From positions 1-64,000 of the forward strand of contig JABYQS010000112.1 of assembly GCA_022592435.1 (NCBI GenBank): a DNA stretch of 64,000 nucleotides. The letters are read 5' to 3'. The translations under genes were made by a program, and so were the position numbers. The notes beneath the pieces were generated by a model. The model saw nothing but the letters and a program-made list of their open reading frames with translations. It did no database searches and was not told where the DNA came from. Every line of letters starts with the position of its first letter. Positions within the stretch are counted from its first letter, which is position 1. Origin of the DNA: Cerioporus squamosus. Lineage: Eukaryota; Basidiomycota; Agaricomycetes; Polyporales; Polyporaceae. Positions 33,589 to 44,657 of this stretch are shown piece after piece.

Positions 33589-34630
33589 CTAAACCTTGTT
33601 CAACCCCTCAGACCAGGACGCATACTCCTCGAGCTCTTTACTGAAGCTTGCTATCTTGTGACGTGCCAGCTCCACGCAGTTGAGAACGAGTCGCACCGGT
33701 GGAGAAAGAAGCTCGCTCAGCCGGTACAAGACACCAGCCGCCTTTGCGGTATCCCCCTGCACCTGGTACGCAGCATTCATGTTGTTCGTGAGACTGGCGA
33801 GAATGGCCTTCCGCGACGCTGCGGAGGCGGAGTTGGCGTACGCTGGATGGGGCGGAAGCTTGACCATCCCAGTCGCCACTGCGTTCGTGCGGAATGCCCC
33901 GAGGGTAATGATGGTGACCTGCGCATATCATGAGGTCAGTTTACTTCAGTACGTCCGTCCCACATGAGTTGACTGACCTTGATGTTCCATGCGGGGTCCA
34001 CCTCCTGCGCCAGTGTCTCCGCCAATCCCTCCATTGCTGTCGGGTCATCGAAGTCAGTCGCCATAGCGCTTTGCATGCCGGTATCTACACTCACCGTGCT
34101 TGCTTGCACTGTAGAAGCCGCACGCGGGGAAGCCCACAATCCCCGTCCCCGACGTGATCTGGATGATGCGTCCGCCCTTCCCCGGTGGGTTCACCTCTCG
34201 CATGAACCGCACCGACTCCTGCAGAACATGCGCGGCACCCCAGAAGTTGACCTCGAACATCGCGCGTGCGGCCTCGTCCGTGGTGCTCTCGATCTCGCCA
34301 AGGATAGAGACCCCGGCATTGCTGACGACGACGTCGAGTCTTCCGAACACCTCCTGCACCTGCTTGAAGGCATCGATGATGTCCTGGTGGACGGCGACGT
34401 CGACCTTGAGGACGAGCAGACGGTCTCCGTATTGCGTTTTGAGGTCGTTGAGCACTTCAGGCTTGCGCACCGTCGCGACTGCGATATCGCCCTGCTGGAG
34501 GACGTGGCGCGTCATGTCGAGGCCGAGGCCCGAGGAGGCACCGGTTACTGCCGTCCGATGAAATGGTGAGTGTAGATACGCTATGATTGTGGAAGTGCTT
34601 ACCCATCCAGACTCGAGGTGTAGCGGACAT
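33589..34630 (-). CDS. Short-chain dehydrogenase/reductase (SDR) 1
   Basis: Start MSATPRVWM with a first intron inside the nucleotide-binding motif: VTGASSGLGLDMTRHVLQQG gives TGxxxGxG. LKVDVAVHQDI is the acidic cofactor patch, DVVVSNAGV is the NAG motif (SNAG), and GTGIVGFPACGFYSASKHAM supplies the catalytic Ser and YxxxK (YSASK). Two further introns separate SASKH, EGLAETLAQEVDPAWNIK and VTIITLGAFRTNAV. The C-terminus ends ELEEYASWSEGLNKV. It is a classical NAD(P)-dependent SDR of about 280 residues and a clear paralogue of the gene at 51095, sharing the N-terminus, intron positions and EYASWS tail. The substrate is unknown. TATAAAG lies 87-93 bases upstream. Confidence 0.85.
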
Positions 34631-34716
34631 GATGGGTGAAGGCTGTTACTCGGAGTGAACTGGGTATGGGATTCTTTTGTGTGGAAGCCTGAGAGCTGAC
34701 CGTTATTTCTGTGTAG

Positions 34717-34723
34717 CTTTATA
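34717..34723 (-). promoter_or_regulatory. TATA box of SDR 1
   Basis: TATAAAG in minus orientation 87-93 bases before the ATG at 34630. The paralogous SDR gene carries the same heptamer 70-76 bases upstream. Confidence 0.6.
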
Positions 34724-35147
34724 CTGGACCCATCCTCGCCTGAAATATTGTGCAATGTGGGAGGGTCAGCCAGCAGTACTTACCTAACCACTCCTCTGGT
34801 TACTCCGCCCGATATTGGAGTCACTTTGTCTCAATTGGCAACTCCTGCCTCTTGTGCGCGACGTTAGCCGTCCTACTGCCGCATGCGCAAGAGACATGAT
34901 ATATACCGGCGGACTTCGCTGCCAATGGTGGTCTAGCGTGTAATTGGAAGGTGACAGACCGGGCGGTATGCTCCCGCCCGACGCTGTTCTCTATTCTGTC
35001 CCAGCAGCCGAGTTCCGGATGCCCCTCGCTTGGCTAACAATCCTGGGGACGCATGAGATCATGCTAATTATGCCTAGGTTCGACCATGACTTTATGATGG
35101 ACGATTTGTACATTTATTGATTGTCGCGCACCGCCACATTTACTGCA

Positions 35148-35183
35148 GCGCGCGCAACTTTTTACCTACCGCGCAACTCTTTC
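35148..35183 (+). repeat. Left arm of a MITE-like inverted repeat
   Basis: Reads GCGCGCGCAACTTTTTACCT then ACCGCGCAACTCTTTC. Each arm contains the submotif GCGCAACT twice. It pairs with the right arm at 35537-35572 at roughly 85-90 percent identity as reverse complement. Confidence 0.65.
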
Positions 35184-35536
35184 TCCATGCACAATCCACG
35201 CTGGCTGTCCCAGAAAATCTCAGAATATCACCTGGAACATACCTCCGATGTACCCTCGGTGACACCAGAGGCCTGTGACATACCAGATAGAGTCTGAAAG
35301 GCATGGGAGATGCAAGCGCTCGGAGATTCGGTCGAGCGCCTACTATTCCCAATTGGGAAGGTTACTAGGCGCTGAGCAGCTATGGCAGACATTGGAAGAG
35401 GTACCCTCCTTCGAGCCGGAATAACCGTATCTTCTCACTTCTGAGCGTCGGCGCGAAGTCGGATTCGTGCACAGGATGGTCCTGACATACCGAATATGCA
35501 ATAAATTTGCTCAGAAATTGAGTTCTTAAGGTGTCA

Positions 35537-35572
35537 TAAAAGTTGCGCGGCAGGCAAAAGTTGCGCGCGCGG
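35537..35572 (-). repeat. Right arm of a MITE-like inverted repeat
   Basis: Its reverse complement (CCGCGCGCGCAACTTTTGCC, then TGCCGCGCAACTTTT) matches the left arm. The unit spans about 425 bases with no coding capacity, as expected for a short non-autonomous DNA element. No target duplication was identified. Confidence 0.65.
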
Positions 35573-35577
35573 TCATT

Positions 35578-35690
35578 ATTAAATAGCCGTACGAAGGCCC
35601 TTCTCCCCTCCCCGTAGAGCGTGTGCATGTTGATGTAGAAGATACCCATGAGCGACACGCCTCGTCCTCAACCCCAGTGAGAACCACCTC
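35578..35690 (-). pseudogene. Relic of a HET (heterokaryon incompatibility) domain gene
   Basis: On the minus strand, VEDEA in one frame is followed after a frame change by SLMGIFYINMHTLYGEGRRA and FVRL. This closely resembles the C-terminal part of the HET domain (EDxAYSLxGIFDxNMPxLYGEGxxAFxRLQ). The frame change at about 35655 and the abrupt change of sequence at the inverted-repeat arm show that only a fragment remains. Surrounding DNA is unusually AT-rich for this window. Confidence 0.6.
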
Positions 35691-36365
35691 TGTTGTCTTA
35701 GATTGTAATATATTTATATCACGAGTCATTGGAGAACAGCACACAATAGATTAGGCTATAGAGCAATTCAAAATATGGACGCTTTCGAATATTTGGACAC
35801 CTCTGAATCCTTTCAGATCTCTTCCAATCCATTGTCAATCTGTTTAGATAGCGCCAGTAATGGGAGAATAGAATAGCGACGATCGCAATACAGGTGGAAA
35901 CAATGCAGCGGAATCCATGCCCCTCGTTGTGCCCCCCCGTCGTCCGCTGCCCCACGCCGTCGTCCGCTGCCCGCCGCCCACCGCCCGACACCTGCTGCCC
36001 ACTCCCCATGGTCTCCCGCTGCCCAACCGACAAAGTCGTGCTGCCGCACTAGTACCCCAGAGCTCGCCTGCCAGACATCGACGTATCCAGCACAGTCCAG
36101 AAGACAAGCTGCCATGCAGAGAAGTCGCCGGCAGAAGAGCGCGCCCGAGTCCGGTGCCAGTAAGAGTGTCGTCCCAAGAAGTTGTGTCCGTAGTCGCGCC
36201 CAAGAAGCAAGTGGTCCGGATGCTGCGCGCCGTCAAGAAGTCGCCTGTCCGGAGAGCCACAGACTCGGATGTTGCACGGAGGAAAAGATTGCGATATGTA
36301 GTCTTGAGCGTAGTCCTAAATGCAGACGCGTCAAGTCGAGATAGACAATGAGAACAGATGCATAC

Positions 36366-36894
36366 CTATGCAGAAGGGTTCGCGCCCGGAAGCTGCGTGT
36401 GCGCATTGATGTATTTCTACTCGCGATGTCAGCAAATACGCACTACAACGACATGGCCCCATACCTTCACGGCGTATGGAGTCATCATCTTGTACCACTT
36501 GTTGAAGCTCTCTTCGTCCCCGGAGGGGTTCTCTTGCTTCCACAGCCTCGCGCAGGAAGGCCTGACGTTGTCATTGTCGGATCAGCGATAACATAGTACA
36601 CTACCATGTAAACACTCACTTTGGCTTCATATTGCTCGGCGATGGTGGCCAAGGCTTCGCCGCCGCTGCCTTCTTGGCAGCCTTGCCACGCCGCTTGCTT
36701 GCTGACGTATCGCCCGAGCTTGAGACACCTGGGATGGCGGTGATTCAGGAGGGCAAGGCGTCAGAGTTTGCTAAGGTACAGTTAATGAACGCACCTTGTC
36801 CGGGCATCGAGGCCCCTGCTGTCGCCGCAGCGCTGTTGCGCACGGGTCTGACTGTTTCTGACGAGTGTTCTGGTGCCTTGAACTTCTTCCACAT
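36366..36894 (-). CDS. Small basic protein, HMG-like fragment, possibly element-borne
   Basis: Exons about 36894-36795, 36728-36620, 36561 onward and a last short exon join in phase: MWKKFKAPEHSSETVRPVRN, SAAATAGASMPGQG, VSSSGDTSASKRRGKAAKK, AAAAKPWPPSPSNMKPK, PSCARLWKQENPSGDEESFN, KWYKMMTPYAVK, then LPGANPSA and stop. The RLWKQENPS...FNKWYK part recalls an HMG-box helix but the box is incomplete. The true start may lie in a Ser/Pro/Ala-rich upstream exon at 37070-37546. The KRRGKAAKK stretch suggests nuclear localisation (inference). It is adjacent to the Tnp2 transposase zone. Confidence 0.45.
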
Positions 36895-37074
36895 CCCGCG
36901 CCTGCACATAGTCAATACAGTATTTGCACGCATACAGCACCATAGTACTGCAGATACATACAGAGGATCCTTCACCTGTCATTTCCAAGATCAGTACATT
37001 CACACGGAGAGCACAGTCAAAAACGACATACAGCGAGAGAGCGTGCACTCTGTCCTCCCTCACAGACATCTTGG

Positions 37075-37560
37075 AGAGGTGCAGGTGCAGGTGCAGGTGC
37101 GGGCGGTGTCGCAGGCACAGGCGCAGGCGAGGATGCAGATGCCGGTGAAGGCGAGGACGTGCGCGCGCGCGAGGACGTGGGTGCAGAGAGCGTCGGGGAC
37201 GCGGGCGGAGATGAGGACGGGGCACAGACGAAGACGCAGGCATTCGCAAGGATGTGGGAACAGAGGATGTCGGGGATGTGGGTGGAGACAATGATGCGGG
37301 TGCCGTCGCAGACGAGGACGCGGACATGGATGCAGTCGAGGATGCAGATGCGGGCGCAGTTGAGGACCCAGATGCGGGCGCAGTCGAGGACTTGGATGCG
37401 GGCGCAGCCGAGGACGCGGGCGGAGCGGACGATGCAGGTGCCGACACAGCCGAGGGCACGGGTGACGCCGGTGGAGTCGAGGACATGGGCGAGGACAAGG
37501 GTGCCGCTGTGACTGCGGACGACTCGGACGAGGCAGTCGTGGGCACAGATTCGGACCTGA
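37075..37560. repeat. GC-rich minisatellite / simple-repeat tract
   Basis: Degenerate repeats of GCAGGTGCAGGTGCAGGTGC and GAGGAC/GCAGTCGAGGAC type units run for almost 500 bases. All six frames stay open for long stretches: on the plus strand an Asp/Ala/Gly/Glu-rich peptide (107 codons, 37254-37574), on the minus strand Ser/Ala/Pro-rich (to 37546) or Pro/Arg/His-rich peptides. Which strand codes, if any, cannot be decided from sequence alone. Confidence 0.7.
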
Positions 37561-37604
37561 GTACATACGCGTGAGTACACTAGAGCGAAGATGCAGTAGA
37601 CAAC

Positions 37605-38908
37605 CTACATGTCTACGCGACGTCGCTTGCGGGGGTGGTCATCATCATCATCGGCATTGTCACTGGTAGCGGGGGCCGGCATCATGTCGTCGTAGATCAT
37701 CGCAAGGTCCTCGGGCCCCGGGGACATCTGAATGAGAGGCTCGCCTGAAAACGCAGGGTTGTCAGTGTTCTGCACTGGCGGTGCCATCTGTCCGGATGGA
37801 GCCAGCGCAACAGAGCCGGCCGTTGCTCCAGACTTGCCACTGCTATCTATAGTGTCAAGCGAGTGAGCGTCGCAATCAAAGGAGAACAAGGGACGCACCG
37901 TTTTTGGACGCCTTTTGCTTGCGTTTCTTCTTGGTGGATATGGTCGCCGTCTGATAGGCTTGGCGTTGTGAGGCCAGAGCGGCGAACTGGGCCTTTCGCG
38001 GGGCGACGAACGTGGGGTACACGAGGATAGCGAACAGTTCGATCTTCCAATCATCGTCAGCAAGCCCGAATTCTGGGACTTTGCGCTTCATGTAGCGGTA
38101 GAAGTCGTCCATGGTGTCGCTTGTGCCATCACGCTTCCAGGTCAGGGGTGCTCGTCCGTCCTTGAGAGAATGGGTCCAATACGACCGCGCAACTCCTCTG
38201 GTGTACTTGACCCTGTTGTCGCTGACGACGTTGCCCCAAACGTCCGTAAGGAACTTAAAGTTGTGGGTCGGTGCCTTGGTACTTGTGCCCTTTCCTCCGA
38301 AGTTGTCCACGTTGAGATCGTCGTCATCCCAGACCTCTTCGACGGTGGTCTTCTTTGACGGTCTGCCTGGCTTGCGCTTCGTGGCGCCCGGCACCGTCGC
38401 CTCGGATGCGCTGGCGTTATCGTAGTCGTCCTTGGTCCAAACTCGGACCTGCACATGGTGTGGTCAGCAGAAAGCGCTGTCGATGAACAGCCCATGGCTT
38501 ACGTGAGGGTAGTTCTTCCGGTTTCTAGGAAAGACGAGAGGGACACCGTCGGGACCAACCTCGGGGAAGGACTCGCTGAGATCTGGGCAACCCGAGCTTG
38601 CGCTGTTCCTGGGACCTGTGTTCCCTGCAATGGCCGTCGGGGCCGAGGTGATTGGCGCTTCTGGTGCTGCTGGGAAGAATGGATCTGCGAAGGTGAATCT
38701 TGGGATCGTCACTTGATGGCAGGCTTCACTCACCTGTGGTCATGGACGCAACAGCGACCGAGGTCTGAGGGTGCTGGGCTGCTTGCATAGTACTGCGTGT
38801 CTTTAGAGAAGCGCGCATATACGCACATATATGCGCTGATAGGTGCACTCACAACATTTGGTTGCTGTGCGAAGGAATGTAAGCGATCATAGCGATGTAT
38901 GTGTCCAT
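37605..38908 (-). CDS. Hypothetical nuclear protein with AT-hook-like motif, element-associated
   Basis: The model starts MDTYIAMIAYIPSHSNQMF and continues through TMQAAQHPQTSVAVASMTT, DPFFPAAPEAPITS, SESFPEVGPDGVPLVFPRNR and VRVWTKDDYDNASASEAT. The motif KRKPGRPSKK has the GRP core of an AT-hook. EEVWDDDDLNVDNFGG, DDFYRYMKRKVPEFGLADDD and WKIELFAILVYPTFVAPRKA form the best-conserved-looking part. After a lysine-rich stretch (KKKRKQKASKN) and an intron it ends in acidic DNADDDDDHPRKRRRVDM, with an obvious nuclear signal. The five introns used are canonical and in phase; the 5' end is uncertain and upstream exons are likely. Position beside the transposase suggests an accessory protein or passenger (inference). 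Confidence 0.55.
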
Positions 38909-39353
38909 CTCGCGAAGACGACGCACCACATTGCCGATACCATCTGTTTCAGATCCTGCAGCTCAGACTGCATCGAGTGCATCCGCACCTGCTCCTCCGA
39001 CGAGCTGTTGTAGCCTCCGTTGCTGCTCGACGTGCCCTAGATACCAGAAGTGATCAGATCAGGGTGCATATACTCCAATATACATGTTGGGCAGCGCCAT
39101 ACCAGTGTTGGAGAAAAGTCTGCTGGGTTCCCAGCCAGATTGGCATACATATGTTGAGGGTATGGTGGTGGATGCATGGGTGCAGAGGTGGTGGTGGTGG
39201 TGGTGGAAAGAGAAGCTGGCCTGACTGGCGCGAGACGCGACGCGCTGGAGTAGCGCGTCTAGTCATGTGACCGCGGTACTTAGGATCTGGGAAGCGCGTC
39301 GCGCTGCCCACCCTGCTGCACCCCTTGTACCACCACCCTCGAGCACTCGCGCG

Positions 39354-40268
39354 ATGGCTATGGATCCAGTTGACTGGCTTGACTCGGCGTCCACACTCAA
39401 ACAGCGTCTAGACAGGCTCGGAGTCCCTCCGCGGCGACGCACCATGCTCGACGGACTTCTGGGAGTGGCGACGACGTACGCTCGACTCGCTTGTTACCTG
39501 GGAGCAAGACCGCATGACGACAACGCGGCGGACTACGAGATGGTTGAAGACGAGTTCAACGAGGCGACACAGGGATTTCAGCAGGACACGCTGGAGAGGG
39601 TGCTGGGGTGGCGGGAGGCGGGCGATGTGGTCTCAGCTGAGCAGGCAGATGTGCCCGAGACACAGGATGCGGACGGGTACACGGTCACGGGTCTTGGTTC
39701 GTGTCACTCGCGCAGCTCTTCCCCTGGTGCTGAAGAAGACGACTTTGGACTCGGAGACGTCGACGCCCTACGGAGCACTGGGTCCTCGCCTGTCTCGGAC
39801 AAACAGTGGGACCCCACCGAAGACCTCTACAGACGCATGAGTACCTCACTCATCGCCGACCTGGAAGACCCCCTTATCGCCTCACTTACCGAGCCACTGG
39901 TGCAACAAGTGGGTTCGAAGCTCCAAACATCGGTTGAGCTCGTCAGCTCCCTCGCTGCCACACTGTCCAAGGACCCGTCCTTCGTGGATGCGATCGCTGC
40001 CCGGGTGCGCAACACTGGCCTCGCGGTCGCAGAGACCGGGAGCCCCATCCTACTGCCACCCTCCGAAGGAACTGCACACAACACTTCCCCACCTGCTCAC
40101 TCGTTGTCGCCTTCTCCCACTGCACCTCGCCGTGCTGGCGCTCCCGGACATGCTTCCGGTGCCATCAGCACTTTGGCCGGCCGTGCTGTCAAGCGCGAAG
40201 GCTCTTCTTCTCCTCTCTTGCTGGACGCGAAGAGGTCGCGTGGTATGGTGAAGAAGACTGGACCATGA
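39354..40268 (+). CDS. Hypothetical protein, single exon, transposase neighbour
   Basis: An intact frame from MAMDPVDWLDSASTLKQRLD for 304 codons. Helical N-terminal region (RLGVPPRRRTMLDGLLGVAT, ARLACYLGARP), acidic and Ser-rich middle, a predicted helical segment LIADLEDPLIASLTEPLVQQ, VELVSSLAATLSKDPSFVDA, then a Ser/Pro/Arg-rich basic tail ending KRSRGMVKKTGP. Codon use looks like real coding DNA. No family is recognised. It is convergent with the Tnp2 transposase (283 bases between stops), so both could lie in one element. The frame continues 29 codons upstream of the chosen ATG. Confidence 0.6.
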   Translation: MAMDPVDWLDSASTLKQRLDRLGVPPRRRTMLDGLLGVATTYARLACYLGARPHDDNAADYEMVEDEFNEATQGFQQDTLERVLGWREAGDVVSAEQADVPETQDADGYTVTGLGSCHSRSSSPGAEEDDFGLGDVDALRSTGSSPVSDKQWDPTEDLYRRMSTSLIADLEDPLIASLTEPLVQQVGSKLQTSVELVSSLAATLSKDPSFVDAIAARVRNTGLAVAETGSPILLPPSEGTAHNTSPPAHSLSPSPTAPRRAGAPGHASGAISTLAGRAVKREGSSSPLLLDAKRSRGMVKKTGP

Positions 40269-40465
40269 GAGGCTCCCTCTACAAGGTCGTGCAACGCCCT
40301 TGGAGCTTCGTTGCGAAGCCGCGGTTCTCGTCAGGTTGTTTGGGTGGGTTAGTCTGTGCGGCGCTGGAGGCTGGACGACGGACTTGTACAATTAGATGTT
40401 GGACGTATAGCACTGGACGAGCATGTGCGCGATTGAAAGCATGTACCATTCTGCAAGACTAGAGA

Positions 40466-40513
40466 AGATACAAGTACAGTGGACCCACAGTTACAGCAGA
40501 GATACAAGTACAG
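40466..40513. repeat. 14-bp direct repeat just beyond the transposase stop
   Basis: AGATACAAGTACAG occurs at 40466-40479 and again at 40500-40513. Short repeats in the 3' flank of a CACTA transposase are the expected kind of subterminal binding site, but with two copies the evidence is slight. Confidence 0.4.
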
Positions 40514-40550
40514 CATGTATACCATCATCGAGCTCGAACATACGCATGAA

Positions 40551-43500
40551 CTAATCGATGTTGAAGCCATCCTCGTCCATGTCCGGGTTCTCGACCCTGC
40601 CTGCAAACCTGGCTATGTCCAGCCCAGGCTTCTCGATCACGAAGTAGCGTGAGCCATACTTCGTGATGGCGTCGTCCGCACGGGCCTCCGCATCGGTCAT
40701 CGGCAGAGGAACTGCCGCTACCACAGAGACAATGTCTCTCGCAAAGATGACCTCGCGGACAGTGTCTCCTGGGTGCGTGCATGCAACAAGCGTGTTGCGG
40801 GAATATGTCAGCAGGGCAGTGTCAGGAGGGGAGAAGGGCGCGAGCATCGCAAGGCCCTCGAGACGTCCATGAATCTTGTATGGGAAGAAATACTGGACTT
40901 CCGCGAACCAATCACCCCGAAGCTGCAGATGCGGGAGGTTAGGAATAGTAAGAAGCATCAGAAGGGGCGGGGAAGACTCGCCTTGACCATGCGCGAGCGT
41001 CGTGGCTGCTTGCCGCGCAACTCCCTGGGGACCTCCTTCCATGCACTGCGAGCGACCTGGCCGTTCGGGATGGCAAGACGGGCCCAGCGGCGGACAATCG
41101 GGGACCACAGGGGGTCGACATCACGGAGATTTTGTTGGCGTAGGAATAAATGAATGGCGTGGCCTTCAGCGGAGGTCACCGCGCGTTCAACGCGATCCCG
41201 AGCGCGCAGGAGAGCGTAGCCGTTGGAAAGAGGGATAGAAGTCGGTGGGAGTGCGGGCTCGGGGTCTGCGAAGGCCGGAATCATAGCCTTGATGGCATTG
41301 ACCTGGCACCGTCGATAGGCCCGCTCGGAGACGTTGGCGTACGGCGTGACGTGTTGCTTGATCTCCCGCGTGATGTTGCCAATGAAATTCTCAAGCGTCC
41401 ACTGGCTGTGCAGAGGACCTGGCCCAATGCGGATGGTCTCAGGCACGACGTGGAGCAGAGTGTGCAGACATGGGCGTACAAAGTGAAGCCGCTCGGGGCG
41501 GCGGGTGTAGTAGATGTCCTCGAATCGCATGACATACTCGACGAGATCGGCATGGGCCTGCGGGAGCTGTTCGGGGTGCTGGACGTGTTGCAAGACGACG
41601 CGGACGCCGGCGACGAGGGTGCAGAAGTGGTCATAGAGGTTGGAGGGGAGGATGTGACGCAAGAGACCGGGTAGCAGGCCGTATACATAGAGGAGGAATT
41701 CCCAGGCCTTATAACCGCTTGAGATCTTCTTGGCGGGGTCTCGGGGAGGGCGGTCGAAGGAGGCGGGGAGATAGCGAGACGTGCCGGCGACCAGTTTACC
41801 GTGTTTCTTCCACGGTTCTGGGAGCCGGAAGACTGCAAAGTCCCACGTCTCCTTCTTATCGGGCTCGTAACACTTCAGCGTCCCACGGAGGAGAGAGATG
41901 ATGAGATCTGTCAAGTTTAGTGTGATGAGATGCATCAAGTCCAGGGGGAAGCCACCAGGAACTCCCAGAAAACGTCGCCGTCGTAGCCCGGAGAAGATGC
42001 TCGGCTTAGCGATCCCTGTCTCCAACCGAGCTTCTTCGTAGGCATCTTTGGTGGGCGCAGCTCGCACGGTCGCAAGGGCGGCATCGTAGCGGATGACGTT
42101 GGCAGCCACACCGCCGTTGTGCATGATGTCGTCGTCATCGTTGTCATGTGCGTGGGGATCGTCGGTGCGGAGGGCGTCGTCGTCTTGCTCCATGCGGGGA
42201 TCGTAGTCGTCAGAGCCTTCGTCGTCAGAGCCGAAACGAAGCAACGCGGGGTAGTACGTAGATTTGCCTGGCCGGTGACGCCCTCGCTGGCCACAGAACA
42301 GGCGGCAGCCATGCGCGCCGTTGTGCCCGACGAGCCCGTTGAGGTAGGCCATGCCGGGTGAGTCGGCGGTAGCGAGGAGGAGATAGAGGTTGGAGCGGAA
42401 GAGGCGCGACTCCTCCGCATCCCAGATCGGAAGGCCCTCACGCTGGAGGGCGGCGAGGTGGTAGAGGCTTGGAAACAAGAACGAATCGATGTTCTTGGGC
42501 TTCTTCGGCCCGCCCACAACGGCCGCGGGGAGGACGTACCGCTTCTTGTAGCGGGAGGTAGGAGGAAGATCGACCAAGATCCATATGAAGAACCAGCAAT
42601 CTGACGCCTTCGACGCGTAGAGCTGCGCACCGTCGATGGAGAACATTAACACCATGTCCTCCGGCTGGATGTGCTTCTTCTTCCGCTCCTCCTCGTCCAT
42701 GGATGAGGTCGCGACGCGCGAGAGGTAGTCCCGGCCGCAGTACAAGTCGTCGATGAGATTGACATGGCCACCAGCCGCCTCGACCTGCGCGACGATGCGA
42801 TCAGTCTCCCGACGCCGGTGTTTCATCAGATGGGCGTTCTCAGACGAGGCCCACATGGCCTGTAGCTGTGGTCCAATGGGGAAGGTCAGGAAGGTACGGC
42901 GAGGGACCTGACGACCGCGCGCGAGCTCCAGAGCATCATATCGAGGCTTCTTGCACTTCGGGCACTCCCTGAAGTTCTCGAATGGGCCTGTGTAGGCGAT
43001 GCAGGTGTCCTCGCACATCTCGGTGCGGATGGCGGTGACCCCAGTGATCTCTGCGACGAGACGCTTGACGGCTTCGAAGGACGGCAGGGGATCGTCCGGA
43101 TGGAGCTCGAGGAACGCAGCCCTGTGGTCCGAGAAGTTTGCTTCGGACGCATCGCCGCGAGCGATATACATCCTGATGCCTGCGCGTTCATGCACGCTAA
43201 TCGCGCGCGGGACACGAGGGGGGTTTCGGATGCGCTGGATAGCCTCATCGTCGAGCCCCGACTTGTCCAGCGACGCCGTCCGAAGCGCCGCGATGAACGC
43301 GTCCGCGTCGCGGACGTGCTTGCGTCGAGCCCGCTGAGGTACACCTTGGTCCTCGGTGTAGCCGACCTCCGGGTCAGGGTCGGGTTCCGGGTCGGACTCC
43401 GACGGAGGAGGTGTAGACTCCTCATCGTTGTCGATGTCCATGGGCTCGTGCGGAGGGGACGGAACGTCAGGCGAGCCACGCTGCGAGGGCTGCGGACTCG

Positions 43501-44076
43501 AGGGCGACTGCGTGCGAGCGCGAGCTGAGCCAAGGGAGCGCTGTGAGAGCGAGGGCTGACGTGGGACGTCACGACGAGGCTCGTCAGAGGAGGAGGAGGA
43601 GGAGGACAAGACAACGTTGTCCTCGACGTCGGCACCTTCATCATCTGTAGGCGGGCCGCTGGGCTGTAGAGTATGATGTCAGTGAGGAGGACACTCGATA
43701 GAATTGCGCTGCAAACCAACCTGCGTGGGAGCGACATTGCTGCCACTGGAAGCAGTTGTTGCAACAGCCCCAAGCGCACTTGGACGTGGAGGAGGCTGGG
43801 ACATTGATGAGCCAGCGAGCTGCGATCGGACAAACGAGTCGAGCTTACCTGGATGCTCCGTGTGCGTCCAATGGCCGGAGCGGGTATGTCGTTTTGAACG
43901 AAGATGATGAGCTCGTCGTCGGGGGTGGTGCGGAAGGGACGATGTGCGTTGAACGCGGACTTCTTCACGCCCCGGAGACGCTTGCAGAAGCGCGGACAGT
44001 CGCACATGTACTTCTTGACGTGACCAGAGCCCCGAGCCGGGGGCAGAGACGAGTCTTGGAGAGCAGAGGTAGACAT
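40551..44076 (-). mobile_element. Tnp2-type CACTA transposase gene, apparently intact
   Basis: The start MSTSALQDSSLPPARGSGHV is followed by a Cys cluster, KKYMCDCPRFCKRLRG. Introns lead to LAGSSMSQPPPRPSALGAV and PSGPPTDDEGADVEDNVVLS, then one exon of about 880 codons. Tnp2 landmarks in order are CPKCKKPRYDALE, VPRRTFLTFPIGPQLQAMW, DDLYCGRDY, MVLMFSIDGAQLY (with the first catalytic Asp of the DDE fold), VVGGPKKPKNIDSFLFPSLY, LNGLVGHNGAHGCRLFCGQ and STYYPALLRF. A GC-AG intron (40981-40923) joins RMVK to LRGDWFAEVQYFFPYKI, and the gene ends NPDMDEDGFNID. No stop or frameshift was found, so the product could be active. Element ends (CACTA/G inverted termini with 3-base target duplications) were not located. 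Confidence 0.8.
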
Positions 44077-44375
44077 AGTACTTGGACAAGAGGTTGGTGC
44101 GGGTGAGTGCAGGGACGGAAACTGGGGTGAAAGCGCAACTCACAGGAGTATTTATCCATGCGGCCTAGGTAGACTACATAATATGGATGAGTGCGACGTG
44201 CTCATGCATTAAGTTGCGCCAGCAAACTCGTGGTCGCGTGTTCGGGTCCCATGTCGCCGTGGAAGCCTCTGGAACAGAGCATCTGTCATTGTGATAGGAG
44301 GAGTGGCGTGAATAAATATGGTAGACTGGTAGCAAAGTGGAATGGGTTTGCAGGGAAGCAGGACACTCACCAGAT

Positions 44376-44420
44376 GTTAGACAGAGAACATGTCGTCGGA
44401 CGGCCAGACTGGGATGTAAC
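44376..44420 (+). repeat. Repeat block A near the transposase 5' side
   Basis: Contains CAGAGAAC, TCGTCGGACGGCCAG and GACTGGGATG. It is shared in diverged form with blocks at 44750 and 44892. Confidence 0.5.
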
Positions 44421-44657
44421 GATCCGCGGGCAGATCGTACTTCGAGCTTGTCGGGCAAGTGAGTCAGCACGGGCGGACGAGCGGGCAGATACTGGCGTTG
44501 GTCAGACAGGGATACGAGAAAGTAGCTGCGCGTATATAAGACGTCGGCGACGGGGTGGGCCAGAGGCACCATCGATGGTGGTGGGATGCGCGAGATAGCA
44601 AGCACGCAGAGGCGGGAAGCGGGAATGGATCTAATCTAATCTGAAAGTGGAGTAAGT

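Larger units (their letters stand above)
34724..36365. other. Gene-poor, AT-richer zone with relics
   Basis: Apart from the inverted repeat and the HET fragment, no gene is supported. Runs such as TAATATATTTATAT near 35705 are atypical here. Short local duplications of a CCGTCGTCCGCTGCCC-type unit occur near 35938-35975. It borders the transposase zone. Confidence 0.5.
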
